DNA from: Tannerella sp.
Lineage (GTDB): Bacteria; Bacteroidota; Bacteroidia; Bacteroidales; Tannerellaceae
DNA: 5,378 bases
NCBI GenBank assembly: GCA_031279875.1
Contig: JAITHS010000222.1
Location: forward strand, 1 to 5,378
Direction of reading: 5' to 3'
The notes under the pieces were generated by a model. The model searched no databases. It saw only the letters and a program-made list of their open reading frames with translations, and was not told the origin of the DNA. Position numbers and translations under genes: made by a program. Below are positions 1-5,378 of this stretch, piece after piece; position 1 is the first letter of the stretch, and each line of letters starts with the position of its first letter.

Positions 1-178
1 CAGAAGCAGTTATTTCCGCAATGTTTGTTTTTGCCGTTGAACCGACAATCTTTTCTGCCAGCGCGGCGGCATTTTCTTCCGTGCGACTGAAAACCTGAAT
101 TATATCAAATCCCGCATCCTGCATTGCCACAGCCATAGCCGTCGCCACATTTCCCGAACCGATAATTACTGTCCTCAT
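1..178 (-). CDS. Rossmann-like DUF2520 domain protein, N-terminal part (cut by window edge)
   Basis: The first 59 residues of a leftward gene are visible, starting MRTVIIGSGNVATAMAVAM; the rest lies beyond position 1. The GSGNVA glycine-rich loop (residues 7-12) at the end of a first beta strand is the dinucleotide-binding turn of a Rossmann fold. The following segment, FDIIQVFSRTEENAAALAEK, matches the pattern of the 'Rossmann-like and DUF2520' family, sometimes annotated as an F420- or NADP-dependent oxidoreductase-like protein. Complete members are about 250-270 aa, so only about a quarter is seen, and the DUF2520 half is not in the window. The reaction is not established for this family. 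The ATG overlaps the TGA of the upstream phosphoethanolamine transferase gene (ATGA, 178-175), which fixes the start and suggests translational coupling. Family call is fairly sure; biochemical role unknown. Confidence 0.82.
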   Translation of the reverse strand, partial: MRTVIIGSGNVATAMAVAMQDAGFDIIQVFSRTEENAAALAEKIVGSTAKTNIAEITAS

Positions 179-1716
179 TGATTGATTATTAAGGGGTTAA
201 ACAAACTCTTTTCCGGTTCAATTACATCGGATTGAATATTAGCGCTTTCGAGGATTGTGTGGAAGAGAAAATCAGTGTCATACCGGCGTAAACAATTGTC
301 TGACAACGATTTGTAGCGGTCGGGATACAAAACTTTGTATTGTTGTGACATCCAGACAAAACATGCCGGATTATGAGCTGCGGGGGCGTCAAAGGCGTGC
401 AGGTAGCGTCCGTCTTCGCCTAATGCTTCTCCGTGGTCGGAGAGATATATTATTATGGCGTTTGCGGCACGTAAACGATTGATTATGTTGCAGATAAAAA
501 AATCGGTGTATAATACGGTGTTGTCGTAGGAGTTGACCATCTGCTCGCGGGTGTTGGAAGATACGATTTTACTTTCGGTTATTGGAGTAAAATGCTTGAA
601 ATCAGCAGGATAGTGGGAGTTATAGTACCAATGCGAACCTATCGTGTGCAGGATGATGAGGCGGCTGGTGTCGGAATTGCGCGTAAACGTTTCAAAATCA
701 GGCAATAACACTTCATCCGTCCAACAATCAAAGACGTATGACGACTTGTTGATATTGCCGTAAATCAGCGTATCGCATTCCTGCATAAAATAAACGTAAC
801 TGTCGGCCGGTTCCTGATTGGCAAGCCAGACGGTATGATAGCCGCAGCGTTTGAATAAATCGACGAAAGAACGCTCATTATCAGCACGTTCGGGATGAAT
901 ACCATCCGCCCGTGTCAGGATTGTCGGCAGGCTGACATTTGTTATAACCCCTTCGGAATAAATGTTTGGAAACGAAATGATGTCTTCTGCTGCCAGACAT
1001 GGCGTTGTATTGCGCTCATAACCATTGATTTGCAAGTGGTCGGCGCGCAGCGATTCCCCTAAAATAAAGATTACAAGCGGCCGGTTTTCCCCGCAGGTGA
1101 TATTTTCGCCCAGCGGAGGTCTGGTTTTCAGATAGATACGCTTCTCGGCAAGATAACGTGAAGTAACAAAATAGAGGTTTGTCGGTATCTTTTCGGCAAC
1201 CGGCAGCCGTATCTTCCAATGACTGTATGCGCCACATAACCAGATAATTGCAAGCGCCAAATGCCACCACAGATACCGGTTAAGACCAAACTTCCGAAAG
1301 CGGTAGAAAGCAAACAGCATACCGGCAAGTAAACTCGCCACAGCAATAACGAAAAGTCCGGGCGACATCAGTTCTGCGGAAATGCGTATATCGTTGTCGA
1401 AAGTAGCATCTAAAATCATGGTAGTCAGCACAGTACCCGTTGTATATCTGAACCATGTCAGAACACCCGACAGCAAACATACAATCGGAAAAAACACGGC
1501 AAAAACGTATCTATTGAGCGTAATCAGGTGAATAACAGGGAATAAAGCAATCATCACTATCGCCCATTGCGCGAAAACGACAGCCGCATCCCACAAACTC
1601 GCTACGGGAATTGTAACGAAGTCGGCTGATGTACAGGTTAGTCCGATAAAAAGCGTCGCTATGGCAGAAAACAACAGCCTGCCGTCTTTCAAAAACCGAG
1701 CCATATTTTTTTGCAT
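175..1716 (-). CDS. Phosphoethanolamine transferase, EptA/MCR type (inner-membrane sulfatase-fold enzyme)
   Basis: 513 aa in the usual size range of lipid A phosphoethanolamine transferases, which move phosphoethanolamine from phosphatidylethanolamine onto lipid A phosphates at the outer face of the inner membrane. The N-terminal ~165 residues contain about five hydrophobic segments (roughly 13-33, 44-67, 70-90, 119-140, 150-165), followed by a periplasmic sulfatase-fold domain. Metal and catalytic positions align by eye with MCR-1: E221 in ILGES (MCR-1 E246), nucleophile T259 in EGVITNVSLP (T285), H357 and H362 in HTIGSHW, D427-H428 in LSDHGEALGEDG (D465-H466), and H440 in YLHAF. The NGYERNT stretch (231-237) is also typical. 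All key residues are present, so the enzyme should be active. The acceptor could be lipid A, core sugar or another glycan; this cannot be decided from sequence. The second in-frame ATG (M5, 1704-1702) may be the true start, because the likely promoter lies only about ten bases from M1. Overlaps the next gene by 4 bp. Confidence 0.9.
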   Translation of the reverse strand: MQKNMARFLKDGRLLFSAIATLFIGLTCTSADFVTIPVASLWDAAVVFAQWAIVMIALFPVIHLITLNRYVFAVFFPIVCLLSGVLTWFRYTTGTVLTTMILDATFDNDIRISAELMSPGLFVIAVASLLAGMLFAFYRFRKFGLNRYLWWHLALAIIWLCGAYSHWKIRLPVAEKIPTNLYFVTSRYLAEKRIYLKTRPPLGENITCGENRPLVIFILGESLRADHLQINGYERNTTPCLAAEDIISFPNIYSEGVITNVSLPTILTRADGIHPERADNERSFVDLFKRCGYHTVWLANQEPADSYVYFMQECDTLIYGNINKSSYVFDCWTDEVLLPDFETFTRNSDTSRLIILHTIGSHWYYNSHYPADFKHFTPITESKIVSSNTREQMVNSYDNTVLYTDFFICNIINRLRAANAIIIYLSDHGEALGEDGRYLHAFDAPAAHNPACFVWMSQQYKVLYPDRYKSLSDNCLRRYDTDFLFHTILESANIQSDVIEPEKSLFNPLIINQ

Positions 1717-1726
1717 ATAGAAACGG

Positions 1727-1755
1727 CAAAGTTATCAATTTTTTCATTATTCAAA
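1727..1755 (-). promoter_or_regulatory. Putative Bacteroidota-type promoter for the phosphoethanolamine transferase gene
   Basis: Reading leftward, TAACTTTG (1734-1727) fits the Bacteroidota -7 consensus TAnnTTTG exactly. A TTTG (1755-1752) could serve as the -33 element, though the gap of 17 nt is shorter than the usual 19-21. Transcription would start near 1720, only a few bases before M1 and about 16 before M5. The same TAACTTTGC string stands before rsmF. Confidence 0.55.
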
Positions 1756-1765
1756 GAAAAATCGT

Positions 1766-1773
1766 TATTTTTG
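1766..1773 (+). promoter_or_regulatory. Putative -7 element of the rpoN-purE promoter
   Basis: TATTTTTG matches TAnnTTTG and lies 21 bp before the rpoN ATG, giving an expected leader of about 15 nt (A-rich: ATAAAGATAACATT). No clear -33 TTTG is seen; the upstream stretch is A/T rich. It stands back-to-back with the leftward promoter at 1727-1755. Confidence 0.5.
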
Positions 1774-1794
1774 CAGACGCATAAAGATAACATT

Positions 1795-3258
1795 ATGGCT
1801 TTAAAACATAAACAAAATCTCAAACAGCAGCAGCGAATATTGCCCTTACAGATGCTTGCCGTCAAGTTGTTGGAACTGCCGGTACTTGAAATCGAAGACC
1901 GTATCAGGAGCGAATTGGACGAAAATCCGGCTCTTGAAGAAGGACGTGAGGCGAGTAACGACACGCAGGATGAGCTTAACCTCGACGAAACCGAAACCGA
2001 CAGCGACCGAGAGGCGGATAACGAAGACTTCCTGCTTGGAGACTATATGACGGAAGATGATATTCCTGCATACAAACTTGCTGAGATGAACAGTCGTCAA
2101 GAGCGCAAGGAAGCGTTTATGAGCAGCGATGAGCAGTCTTTGACCGACTATCTGATGCAGCAACTCAAAACTTGCGACATGTCGGATAACGACTTCAAAA
2201 TAGCCGAATATATCATCGGCAATATTGATGATGACGGTTATCTCCGGCGAGATTGCACTGCAATATCCGACGACATCGCTTTTCAGACAGGATACGATGC
2301 GCCGAAAAGCGAAATTGTACGAATAGTACATATCATTCAGGGTTTTGACCCTCCGGGCGTCGGCGCTTTCGACCTGCGCGAATGCCTGATGCTGCAACTT
2401 CAAAAGGGTACTAACGACCCTGTCCGCCTGCTGGCAAAAGACGTTTTGCAAGATTATTTCGACGATTTTACTCACAAAAAATATGACCGTATTTGCGACA
2501 GTCTAAACATCAGCGAAGATGATTTGAAAGACGTCATAAAAGTTATTACCTCGCTTAATCCCAAGCCGGGCGGCAACTGGGACGATTCGATGACTACTAT
2601 TATGAACCGTGTAATACCGGATTTTATTGTCGATACTTTTAACGGCGAATTGAGCATGACGCTTAACAATCGCAATATTCCCGATTTGCGTGTCAACAAA
2701 GAGTATTCCGATTTGTTGAAAGATTATGTCGGCAACAAGATTAATCAGACGTCCGACATGCGCGACGCCATTGTTTTCGTTAAACAGAAAATCGACGCCG
2801 CACAGGGCTTTATCAACGCCGTCAAAGAACGGCAGGAAACTCTTCGACGAACTATGGAAGCTATCATGCTGACGCAGCAGGAGTTTTTTCTTACCGGCGA
2901 TGAAAGCAAATTGAAACCTATGATACTAAAAGATTTGGCTGAGATGACTCATTACGACATTTCGACCGTTTCGCGCGTTAGCAACAGCAAGTATGTACAA
3001 ACCAATTTTGGGGTGCTGCCGTTGAAGTTTTTCTTCTCCGAAGCGGCACGTACCGAGAGCGGCGAGACAGTCTCGACGCGCAAAATCAAACAGACTATCA
3101 AAGAAGCAATCGAAACGGAAGACAAGAACGTTCCCATTACCGACGATGTTTTAACTAACATCCTCAAAGAGAAAGGCTTTATCATTGCCCGCAGAACAGT
3201 AGCCAAATATCGCGAACAACTCGGCATACCTGTCGCCAGAATGCGAAAAGAAATTTAA
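1795..3258 (+). CDS. rpoN: RNA polymerase sigma-54 factor RpoN
   Basis: 487 aa, typical for RpoN. It directs core RNA polymerase to -24/-12 promoters and needs an AAA+ enhancer-binding protein to open DNA; none is encoded here. Region I (residues 4-48) is the glutamine/leucine-rich activator-interacting segment, including KQNLKQQQRILPLQMLAVKL and ending ELDENPALEE. Region II (about 50-95) is very acidic. The core-binding domain follows (about 115-310, including FDPPGVGAFDLRECL at 184-198 and the NPKPGG turn at 255-260). The helix-turn-helix region is around 378-402 (LKDLAEMTHYDISTVSRVSN) and the diagnostic RpoN box ARRTVAKYRE spans 465-474. The frame stays open upstream to a TTG at 1711, but the ATG at 1795 fits the family N-terminus and lies just after the -7 element. 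purE begins 6 bp downstream, so the two are probably co-transcribed. Confidence 0.97.
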   Translation: MALKHKQNLKQQQRILPLQMLAVKLLELPVLEIEDRIRSELDENPALEEGREASNDTQDELNLDETETDSDREADNEDFLLGDYMTEDDIPAYKLAEMNSRQERKEAFMSSDEQSLTDYLMQQLKTCDMSDNDFKIAEYIIGNIDDDGYLRRDCTAISDDIAFQTGYDAPKSEIVRIVHIIQGFDPPGVGAFDLRECLMLQLQKGTNDPVRLLAKDVLQDYFDDFTHKKYDRICDSLNISEDDLKDVIKVITSLNPKPGGNWDDSMTTIMNRVIPDFIVDTFNGELSMTLNNRNIPDLRVNKEYSDLLKDYVGNKINQTSDMRDAIVFVKQKIDAAQGFINAVKERQETLRRTMEAIMLTQQEFFLTGDESKLKPMILKDLAEMTHYDISTVSRVSNSKYVQTNFGVLPLKFFFSEAARTESGETVSTRKIKQTIKEAIETEDKNVPITDDVLTNILKEKGFIIARRTVAKYREQLGIPVARMRKEI

Positions 3259-3264
3259 AATAAT

Positions 3265-3774
3265 ATGAAACCAACAGTAAGTATAATTATGGGCAGCACA
3301 TCGGATTATCCGGTGATGGAAAAGGCTGCCGCTTTTTTTGAAGAAATGGAGATACCGTTTGAAATGAAAGCCTTGTCGGCTCACCGAACGCCCGAAGAAG
3401 TATCCGAATTTGCGCACGGAGCTGCTCCGCGCGGTATCAAAGTAATCATCGGCGCGGCGGGAATGGCGGCTCATCTGTGCGGCGTAATCGCCTCAATGAC
3501 AACCGTTCCGGTGATAGGAGTGCCGATAAACTCAACTCTCGGTGGCATGGATGCTTTGCTGGCTATCGTACAAATGCCGCCGGGAATACCTGTCGCAACG
3601 GTCGGCATCAACGGCGCTCTCAACGGCGCAATCCTTGCTGCTCAAATCCTCGCCGTCAACGACCACGCTCTCGGAATGAAACTCACCGCCTACAAAGAAA
3701 ATCTTAAAAATAAGATAGTGAAGGCAAATGAAGAACTGAAAGGGAAGAGTTTTAAATACAGAGTTGAGAGTTGA
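3265..3774 (+). CDS. purE: N5-carboxyaminoimidazole ribonucleotide mutase PurE (class I)
   Basis: 169 aa, the normal class I length. In de novo purine synthesis, class I PurE converts N5-CAIR, made by PurK, to CAIR in the cytoplasm; the family forms octamers. Visible signatures are [12 protein letters not shown] (10-21, phosphate and ribose binding), SAHRTPEE (38-45) with the catalytic H40 equivalent to E. coli H45, [11 protein letters not shown] (63-73), PVIGVPI (82-88) and [15 protein letters not shown] (93-107). Class II (AIR-using, animal-type) seems less likely from these motifs, but the distinction is by eye. The ATG is 6 bp after the rpoN stop, and no separate promoter is seen. The last codons (RVES and the TGA) fall inside a GAGTTGA heptamer repeat, so the natural C-terminus may have been altered by the repeat. 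No purK is in the window. Confidence 0.96.
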   Translation: MKPTVSIIMGSTSDYPVMEKAAAFFEEMEIPFEMKALSAHRTPEEVSEFAHGAAPRGIKVIIGAAGMAAHLCGVIASMTTVPVIGVPINSTLGGMDALLAIVQMPPGIPVATVGINGALNGAILAAQILAVNDHALGMKLTAYKENLKNKIVKANEELKGKSFKYRVES

Positions 3775-3778
3775 GAGT
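3761..3778 (+). repeat. GAGTTGA heptamer repeat at the purE 3' end
   Basis: Two exact GAGTTGA units (3761-3767, 3768-3774) and a partial third (GAGT, 3775-3778). The array supplies the final purE codons and its TGA stop. Confidence 0.8.
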
Positions 3779-3838
3779 AATAATTTTACCTTCCGGCATA
3801 TCAAAATATTTCAAAGCCTCAACAAGTCCGTTGATTCC
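3776..3838 (-). pseudogene. Possible relic of the C-terminus of a DUF4143-type AAA ATPase
   Basis: Read leftward, this 63-base stretch translates without a stop and includes LVEALKYFDMPEGKIIT. That resembles the C-terminal end of the Bacteroidota/archaeal ATP-binding proteins with a DUF4143 domain, where a segment of the form 'RE..GLLEAM..FGLKEGLIIT' closes the nuclease-like domain. The frame is closed just upstream (TGA at about 3844-3842), next to an eight-base A tract. On the left it runs into the GAGTTGA repeat. No ATPase domain is nearby, so this would be a 21-codon remnant of a lost gene. Similarity is judged from memory and the match is short, so chance is possible. Confidence 0.3.
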
Positions 3839-3885
3839 TCGTCATTTTTTTTGGCAAAATAGTGGATATAAACAAACATTTTAAA

Positions 3886-3950
3886 TTCGTAATTGGCTAA
3901 CGCCGAACGCTGTTTCGTAATTCGTAATTTTTAATTTTTAATTTTTAATT
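3886..3950. repeat. Heptamer array downstream of, and running into, the rsmF 3' end
   Basis: From 3886 to 3948 the sequence divides into nine 7-bp units in one phase. TTCGTAA is at 3886, three degenerate units follow (TTGGCTA, ACGCCGA, ACGCTGT), then TTCGTAA at 3914 and 3921, and TTTTTAA at 3928, 3935 and 3942. The last units encode the LKIKN tail and TAA stop of the leftward methyltransferase. The right five units are near perfect; the degenerate middle is inferred only from the preserved phase. Confidence 0.75.
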
Positions 3951-5130
3951 GATCCCTTATCCTCCACTCTATCGGATAGAGATTATTGGCACGCGAACCG
4001 ATGTTTTTGACAATACCTAACGGATGACCCTGATATGTAACGGTAATATAACCTTTTGGAACGTCGGTCGGCAATATCAACGCTTCGCGACGGAGGTATT
4101 TGATGGCTTGGTCATAAGAAAGGTCTATTGCAGGCATGGAATTGCGGTCGTATGCCGTACTCAAAACCGACGCGGCCGACGGAACGTAATACGTATTACA
4201 TAAGTTTTGAATCTTTCGGGAGATTTCGCTCTGTACTCTTCCCGTCGCCGAGCCGTTTTTTCTCATCATAGCCAGAAAGAAACCCTCTCCTCGCGTGCGA
4301 TGAGGAAAGAAACGGTAAGCAGGAATGTCATGTTTCAGCGCGCCGACAATGTTCCATTCCGGCTTAACAGGAATATCAATCACTTCGGCGCCGAGTTCGG
4401 AAGCGAGGCGGGAAACGTTATCCTCATTTTCTTCGGTATTGAAAGTACAGGTGCTGTAAATCAGTCGGCCGCCGGGTTTGAGAGCCTGCCATACATCGCT
4501 GACGATATGACGCTGACGGTCGGCACACATCAACACATTATCAACGCTCCACTCCTTACGGGCTACACGGTCTTTACGAAACATCCCTTCGCCCGAACAA
4601 GGCAAGTCGGCAATAATGACGTCAAACAATCCCTTCTCTTTCGCAAATCGTGCCGGTGCGCTGTTAGTAACAATTACATTCGGATTGCCCCATTTGGCGA
4701 TGTTTTCGGCAAGTATGGCGCAGCGACTGCGTATTATTTCGTTAGCCACAAGAAGGCTGTTGTCGGGCAAAAGGTCGAGTATGTGCGTTGATTTGCCTCC
4801 GGGCGCAGCACAAAGATCAAGAACGCTCAACCCTGCGTTGCCTTCACTGGCAAGAATTGTTTTAAAAGCCTGCTCTACAAACATCGATGACGCTTCCTGA
4901 ACGTAATACACTCCGGCATGAAACAGCGGGTCGAAAGTAAACGACGGGCGTTCGGGCAAATAATATCCCCTGTCGCACCACAGTACCGGCTTATAATCAA
5001 CCGTGCCGGATGCTTTATATCTGTTAAACCTTATGCTTACAGGCGGCTCGGTATCAATAGCAGCAAACAGCGCTTCGTAATCGTCAGGCAATAATTCTTT
5101 CGTTCGTATGACAAATTCGGAGTTGATCAT
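3931..5130 (-). CDS. rsmF: RsmF/RsmB-family (NOL1/NOP2/Sun) rRNA cytosine-C5 methyltransferase
   Basis: 399 aa, somewhat shorter than the ~450-480 aa of E. coli RsmF and many relatives. It transfers methyl from S-adenosylmethionine to C5 of a cytosine in RNA, probably 16S rRNA. An N-terminal RNA-binding part (about 1-75, with PPVSIRFN at 29-36) leads into HAGVYYVQEASSM (71-83). Then come SAM motif I VLDLCAAPGGKSTHI (103-117), motif IV DLPCSGEGMFRKD (175-187) with C178, which resolves the adduct, and motif VI YSTCTFNTEENE (225-236) with nucleophile C228. The C-terminal ~110 residues look like the RsmF RNA-binding (PUA-like) end, closing with NNLYPIEWRIRDQ. The start ATG follows a short leader and a clear -7 box. 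The last residues (LKIKN) and stop come from TTTTTAA heptamers. Family is certain; the exact target base is inferred. Confidence 0.93.
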   Translation of the reverse strand: MINSEFVIRTKELLPDDYEALFAAIDTEPPVSIRFNRYKASGTVDYKPVLWCDRGYYLPERPSFTFDPLFHAGVYYVQEASSMFVEQAFKTILASEGNAGLSVLDLCAAPGGKSTHILDLLPDNSLLVANEIIRSRCAILAENIAKWGNPNVIVTNSAPARFAKEKGLFDVIIADLPCSGEGMFRKDRVARKEWSVDNVLMCADRQRHIVSDVWQALKPGGRLIYSTCTFNTEENEDNVSRLASELGAEVIDIPVKPEWNIVGALKHDIPAYRFFPHRTRGEGFFLAMMRKNGSATGRVQSEISRKIQNLCNTYYVPSAASVLSTAYDRNSMPAIDLSYDQAIKYLRREALILPTDVPKGYITVTYQGHPLGIVKNIGSRANNLYPIEWRIRDQLKIKN

Positions 5131-5131
5131 C

Positions 5132-5159
5132 TTTTTAATTAAGAATTAAGAATTAGATT
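5132..5159. repeat. Heptamer array forming the rsmF 5' leader
   Basis: TTTTTAA (5132-5138), then TTAAGAA twice (5139-5145, 5146-5152), then the diverged unit TTAGATT (5153-5159). The period is exactly 7 bp. The array begins one base from the rsmF ATG (read leftward) and reaches the -7 element, so the expected 5' untranslated region consists almost wholly of repeat. Confidence 0.75.
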
Positions 5160-5160
5160 G

Positions 5161-5168
5161 CAAAGTTA
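5161..5168 (-). promoter_or_regulatory. Putative -7 element of the rsmF promoter
   Basis: Leftward TAACTTTG (5168-5161) fits TAnnTTTG exactly and is identical to the element before the phosphoethanolamine transferase gene. It lies 30 bp before the rsmF ATG. No TTTG is found at the usual -33 distance; the upstream region is A/T rich. Confidence 0.5.
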
Positions 5169-5235
5169 CCATTTTTTTTCGACATAGACATACATAAAAT
5201 CCGCAAAAAAAATAAAAAAGGGAACGTAGCGGCTG

Positions 5236-5289
5236 ACAGGGCATTCGTCATTGCGATGGCGTTAACGTACAGGGCATTCGTCATTGCGA
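5236..5289. repeat. Direct repeat, two exact 21-bp copies 33 bp apart
   Basis: The 21 bases at 5236-5256 recur exactly at 5269-5289 (both begin ACAGGGCATTCG and end CATTGCGA). After the first copy the sequence reads TGGCG, whereas the second continues into the GAGGAACGAAGCAATCC string of the inverted repeat. The first copy therefore looks like a partial duplicate of the left arm plus its flank. Confidence 0.8.
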
Positions 5290-5377
5290 GGAACGAAGCA
5301 ATCCAGATAAAAACCTGTAAATCCTGCCTCTCCTGCAATCCTGTAATTTCTGGATTGCTTCGTTCCTCGCAATGACG
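5279..5377. repeat. Perfect 29-bp inverted repeat with 41-nt loop (REP/MITE-like element)
   Basis: The left arm 5279-5307 (starting CGTCATTGCGAGGAACG) is the exact reverse complement of the right arm 5349-5377. As RNA or single-stranded DNA it would form a 29-bp stem. The arms carry the CATTGCGAGGAACGAAGCAA string common in REP-like intergenic repeats of many bacteria. The loop is itself repetitive (5314-5348). No transposase or coding sequence is inside. It could be a mobile REP-like element, a transcript-end hairpin for a gene beyond the window, or a small structured RNA; a palindromic intergenic repeat is the best guess. Confidence 0.75.
5314..5348 (+). repeat. Four ~9-bp CCTG units in the hairpin loop
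   Basis: Contiguous units CCTGTAAAT (5314-5322), CCTGCCTCT (5323-5331), CCTGCAAT (5332-5339) and CCTGTAATT (5340-5348) fill the loop between the two arms. The first and last are nearly identical, and the middle two are diverged or one base short. Confidence 0.6.
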
Positions 5378-5378
5378 T

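Noticed and set aside
1711..1794. N-terminal extension of RpoN by 28 residues from a TTG codon
   Set aside because: The extra codons cross both promoter elements and do not resemble RpoN region I; the ATG at 1795 fits the family start.
1846..2475. Leftward 209-codon open frame antisense to rpoN
   Set aside because: It lies wholly inside the certain rpoN gene, has no recognisable motif and no promoter; it is a by-product of rpoN codon usage.
3775..3930. Rho-independent terminator between the convergent purE and rsmF genes
   Set aside because: The best hairpin seen (GGC-TAAC-GCC near 3895) has a stem of only 3 bp; T runs are present but no stable stem precedes them on either strand.
3987..3993. 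TGGCACG, a match to the sigma-54 -24 element
   Set aside because: No TTGC-type -12 element follows at the required 4-base gap, and it lies inside the rsmF coding region.
4207..4791. Rightward 194-codon open frame antisense to rsmF
   Set aside because: It covers the conserved SAM-binding and catalytic region of rsmF on the other strand and shows no protein-like motif of its own.
5153..5338. Leftward 61-codon open frame (MQERQDLQVFIWIASFLAMTN...)
   Set aside because: It is the translation of the inverted and direct repeats and then of the rsmF promoter; the WIASFLAMTN string is a familiar artefact of REP-like DNA, and the repeat doubles within the frame.
5236..5377. CRISPR-like array
   Set aside because: Only two direct copies 33 bp apart with a 12-bp gap, an inverted copy, and no cas genes; the layout is that of palindromic intergenic repeats.

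Overview
The window looks like chromosomal DNA from a member of the Bacteroidota, most likely Bacteroidales. Three things point there. Promoter-like TAnnTTTG elements (the Bacteroidota -7 box) lie just upstream of three genes. Genes start after A-rich leaders with no clear Shine-Dalgarno sequence. The proteins (a DUF2520-type Rossmann protein, a short RpoN, class I PurE, and an RsmB/NOP-family methyltransferase ending in a YPIEWRI-type tail) have a Bacteroidota flavour. The assignment is inferred from these features; no marker gene such as 16S rRNA is present.

Layout. Positions 1-1716 hold a leftward pair: an EptA/MCR-type phosphoethanolamine transferase (175-1716) whose stop overlaps by four bases (ATGA) the start of a DUF2520 Rossmann-fold protein that runs off the left edge. 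A 78-bp divergent promoter region (1717-1794) separates this pair from a rightward pair, rpoN (sigma-54, 1795-3258) and purE (3265-3774), which lie 6 bp apart. A 156-bp gap (3775-3930) holds heptamer repeats and a short relic that resembles the C-terminus of a DUF4143-type AAA ATPase. A leftward RsmF-like rRNA m5C methyltransferase follows (3931-5130) with its own promoter. The last ~200 bp (5170-5378) carry no credible gene but a repeat mosaic: a 33-bp-spaced direct repeat and a perfect 29-bp inverted repeat whose loop is made of ~9-bp units.

Function. The genes are mostly housekeeping: envelope (lipid A) modification, global transcription (sigma-54), purine synthesis and rRNA methylation. 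There is no sign of a defence system, prophage or complete transposon, and no clearly novel multi-gene system. The most unusual signal lies between the genes. Arrays with a strict 7-bp period and different units (GAGTTGA; TTCGTAA/TTTTTAA; TTTTTAA/TTAAGAA) sit at the 3' end of purE and at both ends of rsmF. They supply the last codons of both proteins and almost the whole rsmF leader.
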